NCBI RefSeq assembly: GCF_002101965.1
Contig: NZ_LQQA01000030.1
Span: forward strand, 62,001 to 126,000
DNA length: 64,000 bases
DNA from: Mycolicibacterium wolinskyi
GTDB lineage: Bacteria > Actinomycetota > Actinomycetes > Mycobacteriales > Mycobacteriaceae
Direction: 5' to 3'
In this document: piece after piece, positions 17,382 through 25,676 of the stretch
Position numbering within the stretch: the first letter of the stretch is position 1
How the letters are laid out: each line of letters opens with the position of its first letter
Translations under genes and position numbers: made by a program
Notes under the pieces: model-generated
Databases searched by the model: none
Seen by the model: the letters and a program-made list of their open reading frames with translations, nothing else
What the model was told of the DNA's origin: nothing

Positions 17382-19355
17382 TCACTCCTTCACCACTTCG
17401 CGCGCGGAAATGGTCCGAGCACGCGTGTACAGCCACAGGAGGACCGCCGCGAAGCCCGCGATGCCGATGACTTCGGCGAGCGTGCCGTCGTTGCCGGTGA
17501 AGATCGCGAATGGTTCGTCGCTTCCCGTGCCGGCGACGAACCCGGCGAAGATGACGCCATAGAGGCTCTCGCCGACGATCATGCCGGTGGCGAGCAGGAC
17601 GCCGAGGCGTTTCTTGCGTTCCACATTGCCGCCGGTGCGGTCGGCCCAGCGGTTGTAGAAGTAGCCGAGCAGTGAGCCGAGCGGGATGATCAACGTCAGG
17701 CTCATCGGCAGGTACATGCCCATGCCGACGGCCAGCGGCGGCAGGGCGAATCGTGTTGTCCGGGTGAGAATTTCGTCGGCGATGACGATCGCAACGCCGA
17801 TCGCAGCGCCAAGCCCGATCAGCGACCAGTTCAACGACCCGCCGAACACGCCTTTGGCCAGCGAGGAGATCAGGGCAGCCTGGGGTGCGGCCAGCGCGTT
17901 GTCGGTGGCACCCGGCGCACCGAGGAACCCGAACGCGCGTTGCATCAGGTCGAGGACCGGCGGGATGATCGCCGAGCCGAACAACACGCCGATCACCAAC
18001 GCCACCTGCTGTTTCCACGGAGTCGCGCCGACCAACTGGCCGGTCTTGAGGTCCTGCAGGTTGTCATTGGAAATGGTGGCCACCCCGAACGTGACGGCTG
18101 CGACGAACAACGTGAAGGCGACGAGCGCGGTCGACTGGCCGTCGTCGGTCTGACCGAAGACCACCTTGATAACCAGCGCGGCGATGAGCACCGTCAGGAT
18201 GCCCACACCGGAGATGGGGCTGTTCGACGAGCCGATCAGGCCCGCCATGTAACCGCAGACCGCGGCGATCACCAGGCCGATGACGAAGATGAACACCAGG
18301 CTCGCCACGATGATCGCGGCCGCGCTGCCCTGCAACGCGGTGCCGCGGCTGAAGTCCCACAGCAGCACGGCGATCGGGATCAGCATCACCACCACGGTCG
18401 CGATGACGATGGGGAAGGGGATGTCGCGTTGGGTGATGTCGACCAATTGGCCCTGCCGCCGGTCGCGCGCGGACGCGAGTGCTTCGGTGATGCCTTTGAC
18501 GATCGGGCGCAGGATCTTCAGCAGCGTCCACACCGCGCCCACCGCGATCGCCCCGGCCCCGATGAAACGGACCTCGCTGGCGAAGACGCTGTCGATCACG
18601 TCGGCGATGGGTTCACCGGATCCGAACGCGCCGATCGTGCGGATCGGCAGCATCACCCCGAACGAGATAACCAACCCGACGAGCATCGCGATGCCGACCG
18701 TCATCCCGACCAGATGCCCCACCCCGATCAACGCCAACGACAGGCTGGCACCGAACATCGAACCGCCGGATCCGACGCGGAAGTAGGCCGCCACATAGTT
18801 GGCGAGCACCTTGAGGTTGGCCACCAGCCCGAACGCGGCCGACACCAACGCACCGAACGCGATCACCCGGATACCGACGCGGTTTTCGGCGGCGCCGCCG
18901 CTGCTGTCACCGACCTTGAGCACCTCGGCGGCTGCCACCCCTTCGGGATACGGCAGGTCCGAGCCCGTCACCAGGGCGCGGCGCAGCGGGATGGAGTACA
19001 TCACGCCGAGAATGCCGCCGACGGCGCACACCGCCACCGTGATCCAGTACGGAAATCCCGTCCACCAGCCGATCATGATGAGCCCGGGCAGCACGAAGAT
19101 GATCGCCGAGAGCGTGCCCGCCGCCGAGGCGACGGTCTGCACGATGTTGTTCTCCACGATCGAGTGGTTGGCGAAGTTTCGCAGGATCGCCATCGAGATC
19201 ACCGCTGCCGGGATGGCGGTCGCAAACGTCAGGCCCACCTTGAGGCCGAGGTAGACGTTGGCGGCGGTGAACACGAGCGTGATCACCCCGCCGAGCAGGA
19301 TTCCGCGGACGGTCAGTTCGCGCAGCGTCGGTGTGGTGCGGTTTGTGACGGCCAA
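17382..19355 (-). CDS. OPT family oligopeptide transporter
   Basis: A 657-residue integral membrane protein with about 15 hydrophobic segments. The N-terminus ELTVRGILLGGVITLVFTAA and the following NVYLGLKVGLTFATAIPAAV are typical of OPT proteins, as is SIPLRRALV...LPYPEGVAAAEVLK near residue 130. The C-terminus has GMYLPMSLTLIIPLGSLLGY. OPT carriers are proton-coupled and take up oligopeptides or metal-siderophore complexes; the bacterial branch is mostly uncharacterised. Its last codons lie beside the duplicated gene fragment, and its upstream gap (19356-19541) contains a weak TAATCGATT sequence. Confidence 0.92.
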   Translation of the reverse strand: MAVTNRTTPTLRELTVRGILLGGVITLVFTAANVYLGLKVGLTFATAIPAAVISMAILRNFANHSIVENNIVQTVASAAGTLSAIIFVLPGLIMIGWWTGFPYWITVAVCAVGGILGVMYSIPLRRALVTGSDLPYPEGVAAAEVLKVGDSSGGAAENRVGIRVIAFGALVSAAFGLVANLKVLANYVAAYFRVGSGGSMFGASLSLALIGVGHLVGMTVGIAMLVGLVISFGVMLPIRTIGAFGSGEPIADVIDSVFASEVRFIGAGAIAVGAVWTLLKILRPIVKGITEALASARDRRQGQLVDITQRDIPFPIVIATVVVMLIPIAVLLWDFSRGTALQGSAAAIIVASLVFIFVIGLVIAAVCGYMAGLIGSSNSPISGVGILTVLIAALVIKVVFGQTDDGQSTALVAFTLFVAAVTFGVATISNDNLQDLKTGQLVGATPWKQQVALVIGVLFGSAIIPPVLDLMQRAFGFLGAPGATDNALAAPQAALISSLAKGVFGGSLNWSLIGLGAAIGVAIVIADEILTRTTRFALPPLAVGMGMYLPMSLTLIIPLGSLLGYFYNRWADRTGGNVERKKRLGVLLATGMIVGESLYGVIFAGFVAGTGSDEPFAIFTGNDGTLAEVIGIAGFAAVLLWLYTRARTISAREVVKE

Positions 19356-19541
19356 CTCGGCATCCTCTCGGTTCCGTGTGCGATCGGGAGCGCCAGGTTT
19401 GCCTGCCCCCGCAACCTCTCAGCTAACGGTAGGCGCCGAACTGCGGTGTGTCGGTGTAATCGATTCACAGACACGCGGACATAGTGGATATGCGGTTTTG
19501 CAGGCGGCATCATCTGTTGTTGGCGACGGAGGCGGAGGTCG

Positions 19542-19922
19542 ATGCCCTTTTTTCATGCGCAAGTCATGCGTGAGTTTCTGTGGGGCGACGATGTCCTATT
19601 GCTGGCGATGGATACTGCCGGTGCGGCAGTCGTCGGTGCCGCGTTGACTGAAGCGACCGCGCGTGGTTCATCGCACGTCGAAAACGACGGGGTCACACAC
19701 CTATTCGAACTACAGCGAGAAGGCGTCGATATTGCGATCAGCGACGACCGCGTGATGTGGCGAGTCGACCGTGCCGCAGCAGTCGAGATCGCCGAGAGAC
19801 TTGCTGTATTCGGTGACGACGCCGAGTCCGGCCACCACTATGTGGATATTCGCAGTCCCGCAGCTACCCTCGTGCTCTCCTGCGGTGAGTACTCACCTCA
19901 GTTCTTCGAACGGTTCGGCTAA
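19542..19922 (+). CDS. Hypothetical protein, 126 aa
   Basis: A soluble mixed alpha/beta protein without signal peptide or known motif. It begins MPFFHAQVMREFLWGDD and ends GEYSPQFFERFG. The central part alternates acidic and hydrophobic residues (VDIAISDDRVMWRVDRAAAVEIAERLAVF). Its last 30 bp overlap, tail to tail, the end of the minus-strand LLM oxidoreductase gene. No function is proposed. Confidence 0.55.
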   Translation: MPFFHAQVMREFLWGDDVLLLAMDTAGAAVVGAALTEATARGSSHVENDGVTHLFELQREGVDIAISDDRVMWRVDRAAAVEIAERLAVFGDDAESGHHYVDIRSPAATLVLSCGEYSPQFFERFG

Positions 19923-20924
19923 CCGTTTCGCGACGGCGCCATAGCGTTCGAAGCGGTCACGGTCGCTGAGAGCGTTGTAAAGGACGATGCGCGTCGCGAT
20001 TCCGCCGTACTTCTCGATGAGTGCGTCGGCCAAGTTTTCCCACGTGGACTCGACGGCGAACGCCGCGATGTGCTCATCGGTGATTTGCGCGGCCATGCCT
20101 TTGAAGTCGCCGGCCTTCTGCTTCTCGCGGATCCGCGCGGTGGTTCCCTCGAAACCGGCCTCGTCCCAGATGAACGCGTAGTTCGGAGTGCTGCCGTAGA
20201 AACTCATGCTGGCTCGCACGAGTTCGCGTTCGTTGTGACGCTCCTCGTCGGTGTCGCCGACGATCGTCATGACCGGCACGATCACCGCGATGTCGGACGG
20301 TGTTCGACCCGACTTCGACGCTCCGGCAGCAATATTCGGCAGGACATGGCGCTTGATATAGCCGGACTCGCCGAGTGGGTGGACGTGTACGCCGTCGGCG
20401 ACTTCACCTGCCATCCGCAGCATCCACGGATTCACCGCGGCGACATCGACTTTCGGATCGGGCGCGTCGATCGGTCCGGGACTCCACTGCGGGGTGATGA
20501 AGTCGAGGTCGTAGAACTCGCCATGGTGGTCGAGGGTGCCGGTCCGAAACGCGGCGAAGCACGCCTGCACCGCGAGCACATAATCACGCAACCGCGGGCC
20601 CGGATGTTCGAAGTCCACACCGTAGCGCCGGACGACATGAGTGCGTACCTGCGTGCCAAGGCCCAGCCGAAAACTCCCGCCGGCCGCCTCCTGGAGCTCC
20701 CACGCCGTGGCCGCGGTGACGAACGGGCTGCGTGGAAACGCCACCGCCACGCCGGTCGAGAGTTCAAGACCGGGTGCGGCTTGCGACGCCAGCGCGGCGT
20801 TGAGATAGGCGGTACGTCCGGTCTCGGTGAACAGCAGACCCGAAAAACCCGCGTCTTGTGTCCGTCGGGCGAGGTCACCGATCTTGTTCAACGGCTGCGG
20901 AGTCGTCATCGCGTCGACGTACAC
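19893..20924 (-). CDS. LLM-class F420-dependent oxidoreductase (TIGR03617-like)
   Basis: A protein of about 343 residues. I choose GTG at 20924 because the family normally begins with the strand VYVDAMTTPQPL; an ATG five codons later is the alternative. The TIM-barrel features of luciferase-like oxidoreductases are present: GFSGLLFTETGRTAYLNAALA, LELSTGVAVAFPRSPFVTA, and GSFRLGLGTQVRTHVVRRYGVDFEHPG, which forms the F420 phosphate site. These enzymes use reduced or oxidised F420 for hydride transfer on unknown substrates, a group greatly expanded in mycobacteria. It is single and divergent from the GIY-YIG gene. Confidence 0.88.
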   Translation of the reverse strand: MYVDAMTTPQPLNKIGDLARRTQDAGFSGLLFTETGRTAYLNAALASQAAPGLELSTGVAVAFPRSPFVTAATAWELQEAAGGSFRLGLGTQVRTHVVRRYGVDFEHPGPRLRDYVLAVQACFAAFRTGTLDHHGEFYDLDFITPQWSPGPIDAPDPKVDVAAVNPWMLRMAGEVADGVHVHPLGESGYIKRHVLPNIAAGASKSGRTPSDIAVIVPVMTIVGDTDEERHNERELVRASMSFYGSTPNYAFIWDEAGFEGTTARIREKQKAGDFKGMAAQITDEHIAAFAVESTWENLADALIEKYGGIATRIVLYNALSDRDRFERYGAVAKRLAEPFEELR

Positions 20925-21014
20925 GGTGGGAACGGTACGCCCGGTGAGTGCCTGATCGCAGGCACTTTGTCGCCCTGGCTCAGTAGGGTCCCTAGTACTG
21001 AAGAGCGAGGTACC

Positions 21015-21587
21015 TTGGCAGCTGACTCGGTAGTCCAGGAGCTGATCAATCAGCTTTCTGATCGCGCGAATGCAGTAGCGCCCGAGCACTTCCCGGTGAA
21101 CCGCGATCAAGCGGAGCGCCCGGGAATGTACGTGTGGTGGGGCGATGCTGAAGCGTGCGCCGTCCTCGGTGCCGAGATGGGTCTGGCGCTCGGGCCGCTG
21201 CTTTACGTCGGCCAAGCCGGGGCGACCAAGTGGCCGTCGGGAAGACGGTCGAACGCCACGCTGGCCCGCAGGATCGTCCGACAGCACATCCGCGGCAATG
21301 CCCGCTCGTCGACGTTTCGACGGACCATCTCCGCACTGTTGCTCGATCGACTGTCGCTGATTGTGGCCGCCGGTGGCAGGTTGGATCGTCCTAGCAACGC
21401 GCGCGTGTCCGCGTGGATCGCCGAACATCTGACCGTCGGCATCGCGCCGTTCGACGATCGGGACTCGCTCGGCCGCATCGAACGGCTGGTGCTCGACGAG
21501 ATCGACCCGCCGCTGAACCTCGGTCAGTGCGTGCCGTCCGAGGCGCGGTCCAGACTCACACAGGTTCGCTCCCGTTTGCGGCATTAG
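21015..21587 (+). CDS. GIY-YIG domain protein
   Basis: A protein of about 190 residues from TTG at 21015, which follows GAGCGAGG at good distance; longer readings run into the divergent gene. The GIY-YIG signature is PGMYVWWGD near residue 36 and LLYVGQAG near 60. R and H residues follow (LARRIVRQHIRG), with a late glutamate in IERLVLDEIDPPLNLGQ near 165. The same order (Tyr, Tyr, Arg, His, Glu, Asn) is needed for GIY-YIG nuclease chemistry, so it may be active. It is stand-alone, not fused to UvrC. Its stop codon abuts the first copy of the GATATC repeat element. Confidence 0.75.
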   Translation: MAADSVVQELINQLSDRANAVAPEHFPVNRDQAERPGMYVWWGDAEACAVLGAEMGLALGPLLYVGQAGATKWPSGRRSNATLARRIVRQHIRGNARSSTFRRTISALLLDRLSLIVAAGGRLDRPSNARVSAWIAEHLTVGIAPFDDRDSLGRIERLVLDEIDPPLNLGQCVPSEARSRLTQVRSRLRH

Positions 21588-21660
21588 TGCGATATCGCAT
21601 GTGATATCGCACTTCGAAACCGTATGGCCGAAGCTCCCGCGTTACTGATGTGACGAATGG
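21587..21660 (+). repeat. GATATC hairpin repeat element, copy 1
   Basis: GTGCGATATC and GATATCGCAC form a perfect 10-bp inverted repeat with a 6-bp spacer (21587-21612), followed by TTCGAAACC and, 43 bp after the second GTGATATC, by ACTGATGTGAC. The same layout with the same 43-bp spacing occurs at 27970 and 28688. Copy 1 lies 115 bp before the lipoprotein gene at 21775. Confidence 0.75.
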
Positions 21661-21774
21661 GGCCCATTGGTTCACCACCGACCTGTTTCCGAGAATTCAC
21701 CCGCAGACCCCCAACCCGTCACCTGCCCACGCAAAGCTCAGCCGACGCATCGGCACAACTGAAGAGGGTGACGA

Positions 21775-24105
21775 ATGAGGAAGGACGCGGCTCGCGCTGC
21801 AGCGCTCAGCACGGCAGTGGCGCTGATCTTGGCGGGATGCTCCACCGAGGACCAGAAGGCTGACGAGACGAAGCCGGACACCCCGAAGGCGACGTCGCCG
21901 ATCGACTGGAACCTCCCAGACGCGGACCGCTACCACCGCACCGCGACCTACCCGGTATACCTCAACAAGCCCGCCGAAGACCCGGTCGACAAAGAAACCG
22001 TCGCCGAGATCTCGACCGTCACCCCCGACGGCAACACGGTCATCTACACCGACGCCGCCGCCAAGCGCATCGGCTTCGTCGACATCAAGGACCCCGCCAA
22101 ACCCATTGGTCAGGGAACACTTTCACTCGAAGAACTCGGCCACAAAGACGACCAGCCCACCTCGGTGGCGGCGGTCGGGGAGTTCGTCCTGGTCGTCGTC
22201 GACACCACCGGCGGTGACTTCGCGAACCCCAAGGGCCGCGTCGACATCGTCCGGATCGCCGACCGCACCCGCGTGCACAGCATCGATCTCGGCGGGCAGC
22301 CCGACTCGATCGCCATCAGCCCCGACGGCTCGTTCGCCGCGATCGCCATGGAGAACCAGCGCAACGAGGAGTTCACCCCGCCCGGCAAGGAGGAAGGCGA
22401 CCTTCCGCAGCCGCCAACGGGATTCGTGCAACTGATCGATCTCAAGGGTGCGCCGAACACCTGGAAGCCCCGCAAGGTCGACTTTGATGTCGAAGCGGCG
22501 CGGCAAGCCGGCCTGGACACGCCCGAAGATCTCGAACCCGAATACGTCAGCATCAACTCCCGCGGCCAGGTCGCGGTGACTCTGCAGGAGAACAACGGCT
22601 TCGCGATCATCGACGGTCGCACCGGTCAGGTGCAGAAAATCTTCAGCGCTGGAAGCGAATCCGTCGAAGGAATCGACACCAAAGAGGACGGCAACCTCGA
22701 CCAGAGTGGTTCGATCTCCGACACGCCGCGCGAGCCCGACGCCATCGGCTGGATCGGCGACGATCACGTCGCGACCGCCAACGAAGGCGACTGGAAGGGC
22801 GGCACCCGGGGCTGGACGATATTTGACGCCAACAGTGGTGAGCCCGTCTGGGATGCCGGCAACTCCTTCGAGCAACTCGCGGTGCGCACGGGGCTGCATA
22901 TTGAGGGCCGCGCCGAAGCCAAGGGTCCGGAACCGGAAGGCTTGGCCATCACTGAGCTCGGCGGCAAGCCGACGGCCCTGATCGCTTCGGAGCGAAGCAA
23001 TTTCGTCGCCGTCTATGACGTCAGCGACCCGAAGAATCCGGTGTTCCGGCAGATCCTGCCGACGACGCCGGGCCCGGAGGGCGTCCTGCCGATCCCGTCG
23101 CGCAACCTGCTGGCGATCTCATCGGAGGCCGACGACGCCGAGGCGCGGGTGCGGGCCTCGGTCAACGTCTACGGGTACGGCGAGCAGTTCGCCGCCGACG
23201 GCAAGCCGGCATTCCCGTCCATCGTCTCCGGCGATGTCGACGGTAAGCCCATCGGCTGGGGTGCGCTCGGCGCGCTCTCGGCCGATCCGGAGAACGAAAA
23301 CCGGCTCTACACCGCGACCGACATCGCCTATGGCCCGGCTCGCATTCTCGGCATCGACGTCTCGCAGAAGCCTGCGCTGATCGACACCGAGTTGGCGATC
23401 ACCGAGGACGGCAAGCCCGTCACGCTCGACACCGAAGGCGTGTCCGCACGCCCCGACGGCGGATTTGTGTTGGCTGTGGAGGGCGAGGAAGGCCCGGGCA
23501 ACCAGTTGGTCTACGTCGCCGCCGACGGCAAGATCGAGAAGCGGGTGCCGCTGCCGCAGGACATCGCGGCGGGGCTCGGCGGGCAGGGCCTGGAAGGCGT
23601 TGCGGTCGACGGTGATTCGGTGTGGGTCGCGGTGCAGCGTGAAACCAAGACCGACCCGAAGGGCGTGGCGCGGATCGGCCGTTACACCCCGGACGGGGAC
23701 AAGTGGGAGTGGTTCGGCTACCCGCTCGACGAGACGAAGGCCGAGGGCGACTGGATCGGGTTGTCCGAGATCGCCGTTCACGACGGTCAGCTGCTGGTGC
23801 TCGAGCGCGACAAGCTCAACGGTCCCGACGCCCGCGTGAAGGCCATCTATCGCGTCGCCATCCCGGAGGGCGTGGGCTTGACCTCAGCCGGCCAGGCTCC
23901 GCAGGTTCTGCAGAAGACGTTGGCCCGCAACCTGTTGCCCGATCTGCAGGCGCCCAACGGCTTCGTGCAGGAGAAGGTCGAAGGGTTCGCGATCGCCGGG
24001 AATCAGAACCTGTACGTGGTCACCGACAACGACGGACTCGACGACGCCAACGGCGAGACGCAGTTCCTCGACCTCGGCCCGGCCGCGGAGGCGCTAAAGG
24101 GGTAG
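21775..24105 (+). CDS. Phytase-like (esterase-like activity) lipoprotein
   Basis: A 776-residue exported protein. A signal peptide ends in the lipobox ILAGC with the lipidated cysteine at 22. The N-terminal half is a repeat-rich beta-propeller (VTPDGNTVIYTDAAAKRIGFVDI, PDSIAISPDGSFAAIAMENQRN). The C-terminal half (about 470-770) matches the phytase-like esterase domain: LDTEGVSARPDGGFVLAVEGEEGPG, GLEGVAVDGDSVWVAVQRE, and a late EKVEGFAIAGNQNLYVVTDNDG. Such proteins are proposed to cleave phosphoesters at the cell surface; the real substrate is unknown. It is monocistronic. Confidence 0.85.
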   Translation: MRKDAARAAALSTAVALILAGCSTEDQKADETKPDTPKATSPIDWNLPDADRYHRTATYPVYLNKPAEDPVDKETVAEISTVTPDGNTVIYTDAAAKRIGFVDIKDPAKPIGQGTLSLEELGHKDDQPTSVAAVGEFVLVVVDTTGGDFANPKGRVDIVRIADRTRVHSIDLGGQPDSIAISPDGSFAAIAMENQRNEEFTPPGKEEGDLPQPPTGFVQLIDLKGAPNTWKPRKVDFDVEAARQAGLDTPEDLEPEYVSINSRGQVAVTLQENNGFAIIDGRTGQVQKIFSAGSESVEGIDTKEDGNLDQSGSISDTPREPDAIGWIGDDHVATANEGDWKGGTRGWTIFDANSGEPVWDAGNSFEQLAVRTGLHIEGRAEAKGPEPEGLAITELGGKPTALIASERSNFVAVYDVSDPKNPVFRQILPTTPGPEGVLPIPSRNLLAISSEADDAEARVRASVNVYGYGEQFAADGKPAFPSIVSGDVDGKPIGWGALGALSADPENENRLYTATDIAYGPARILGIDVSQKPALIDTELAITEDGKPVTLDTEGVSARPDGGFVLAVEGEEGPGNQLVYVAADGKIEKRVPLPQDIAAGLGGQGLEGVAVDGDSVWVAVQRETKTDPKGVARIGRYTPDGDKWEWFGYPLDETKAEGDWIGLSEIAVHDGQLLVLERDKLNGPDARVKAIYRVAIPEGVGLTSAGQAPQVLQKTLARNLLPDLQAPNGFVQEKVEGFAIAGNQNLYVVTDNDGLDDANGETQFLDLGPAAEALKG

Positions 24106-24181
24106 AACGGGCGTCGGGTAAACGGGGCTGGAGCTGCTCACCGCCGACTTGTCAGTCTCTGGGGACATACTGCCCAGAAAA

Positions 24182-24200
24182 CCGTCAAAAAATTTGACGG
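24182..24200. promoter_or_regulatory. Candidate operator, perfect 8-bp dyad
   Basis: CCGTCAAA-N3-TTTGACGG is a perfect inverted repeat 18 bp upstream of the ATG of the small HTH gene at 24219. Its position over the leader suggests autoregulation by that protein. Confidence 0.45.
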
Positions 24201-24218
24201 CGCGACAAAGAGGACCCG

Positions 24219-24554
24219 ATGGGGACAGAGAAAGCACCGTGGTGGGCCACCGATCCCGAGCTGCAGGGGTTCCTGCGTCAGTCGTACGAGGAATTCGAGC
24301 GCGAAGTTGCCTCCCGTGAACCCGTGCCGACGGACCTCGGGCCATATCCCGTGATCGCAGATCTGCTGAGTGGGGCAAGCTTGCGCGAACTTGCCCATGC
24401 GCGAGACGATCTCGAACGAGCCCAAGAGCGTTACGACAGCGCCGTACTCGCCGGCCGAAAGGCCGGGCTCTCATGGCGCGAGATCGGCGAGATTTTAGGT
24501 GTGTCAAAGCAGAAGCTACACAGTCGATACCGATCTCGCGATCTGTCGACGTAA
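24219..24554 (+). CDS. Small helix-turn-helix protein
   Basis: A 111-residue protein with an AGAGGA ribosome site. The N-terminal part is acidic and helical (WWATDPELQGFLRQSYEEFEREV). The C-terminal part after a possible coiled coil (HARDDLERAQERYDSAVLAGRKAG) is a sigma-70 region 4-like HTH, LSWREIGEILGVSKQKLHSRYR. It probably binds DNA. The perfect dyad just upstream is a natural target. No partner gene lies beside it: the lipoprotein gene is upstream on the same strand and the next gene is convergent. Confidence 0.65.
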   Translation: MGTEKAPWWATDPELQGFLRQSYEEFEREVASREPVPTDLGPYPVIADLLSGASLRELAHARDDLERAQERYDSAVLAGRKAGLSWREIGEILGVSKQKLHSRYRSRDLST

Positions 24555-24637
24555 CTCCGCTCGATCTAGAGGTAGCCTTTGCTATCGGTGTCTACATCAG
24601 AAGCGAGCAGATACGTACCACCGTGTGATCGCCTGCC

Positions 24638-25642
24638 TCACCACTCCCTCGCGATCCGCGCGAATGAGTCGTGCACGGCGCCACGGCTGACGAGACGCAC
24701 GTCCAACCCGCGGTGTTCGACGATGCGCAATGCACGCGCGATCGCGTCGTCGATCCAGGCATCGTGGTTCCCGAAGACGCCGCCGCCCACCCGGGTCAAC
24801 AGCACGACATTCGACCCTCCGGCGGTGGCCTGTTCGGCCGCCGCGAGCAGCGTCGCCTCGTAGGTGGCCTCGAGAATCAGCCGCGCGAACGGCTCCCAGT
24901 TCGGGCTGGGCACACCATAGGCGACGGGTAGCGCGGAGCAGAACGCCTGGGACACAATCTGATTGCCGTCCGTGACGTCAGTGACCTCGACGTCACGATG
25001 CAGTCCGATGGCCAGCATGCCGCGAAGTTCGTCGCGTTCGGTATCCGAGTAGTCGGTCAGCAAGCCGGCGACAGCGCTGAGGCCTTGCGGCGTACACAGC
25101 GCATACCCGTTGCGCATCTCCCACAGGTCGGTGACCGGCCGGCCCAGCCGGGTTGAGAATGCCGCACCGAGTCCGGCCAGTGTGTCGAGTTGGCGGTCAC
25201 GGGTCTGCCCGGCTTGGCCGTCGACATCGGCGAAGTAGTTGCGGAAAATGGTCGCCGCGCCGGCGGCCATCGCGCACGCCGGCCCCTGCGTGTGGTCGTC
25301 CTCGTAGCGCGTGACGCCGTCTTCGGGCGTGACATGCGGTGACGTCATCTCCAGCACGTTGAACTGCGACGCGACCTGGTTGGTGGCGCCGTGAAACTCG
25401 GCGTCGGCATGCAGCGCGCGGGCGTCGCCGATCAGGGGTCTGACGGTGCTGCGTCGCCCGAGTGCCAGGGGCGCGCGAGCGCGCAGCTCGCCCAACGACG
25501 GCAGCGTGAGTTCACCGATGCCATAGCGCTTTTCGTTGACGAGGGAGATCAACGTGGAGCCCTCAACGGTGAGGCGTTCGCGAGTTGCGTCGTAGCCGAG
25601 CTCGCGAAATCCCGTCAGGCGCTCGAACCAATCGACAGACAT
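24638..25642 (-). CDS. Conserved protein with macrodomain-like C-terminal signature
   Basis: A 334-residue protein. A central conserved block reads FHGATNQVASQFNVLEM, then GVTRYEDDHTQGPACAMAAG. The C-terminal segment VVLLTRVGGGVFGN, followed by WIDDAIARAL, resembles the glycine-rich loop of diverged ADP-ribose-binding macrodomains (usual form GGGxFG). If that resemblance is real it would bind or hydrolyse an ADP-ribose-like nucleotide. There is no signal peptide. It is 34 bp downstream of prfC on the same strand and may be co-transcribed. The family call is uncertain and made by eye. Confidence 0.5.
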   Translation of the reverse strand: MSVDWFERLTGFRELGYDATRERLTVEGSTLISLVNEKRYGIGELTLPSLGELRARAPLALGRRSTVRPLIGDARALHADAEFHGATNQVASQFNVLEMTSPHVTPEDGVTRYEDDHTQGPACAMAAGAATIFRNYFADVDGQAGQTRDRQLDTLAGLGAAFSTRLGRPVTDLWEMRNGYALCTPQGLSAVAGLLTDYSDTERDELRGMLAIGLHRDVEVTDVTDGNQIVSQAFCSALPVAYGVPSPNWEPFARLILEATYEATLLAAAEQATAGGSNVVLLTRVGGGVFGNHDAWIDDAIARALRIVEHRGLDVRLVSRGAVHDSFARIAREW

Positions 25643-25676
25643 GGTGGCATCGTCGCATGTACCACCGCGGCCCTGC

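Noticed and set aside
19450..19466. TAATCGATT upstream of the OPT gene as a second GntR operator
   Set aside because: Flanks are not symmetric like the palindrome at 9790; kept only as a remark.
17940..19484. 514-codon + strand frame
   Set aside because: Antisense to the OPT transporter; extremely rich in Asp, Arg, His and Gln without hydrophobic core.
20070..21014. Upstream extension of the GIY-YIG frame
   Set aside because: Antisense to the LLM oxidoreductase; the TTG at 21015 with a good ribosome site is a better start.
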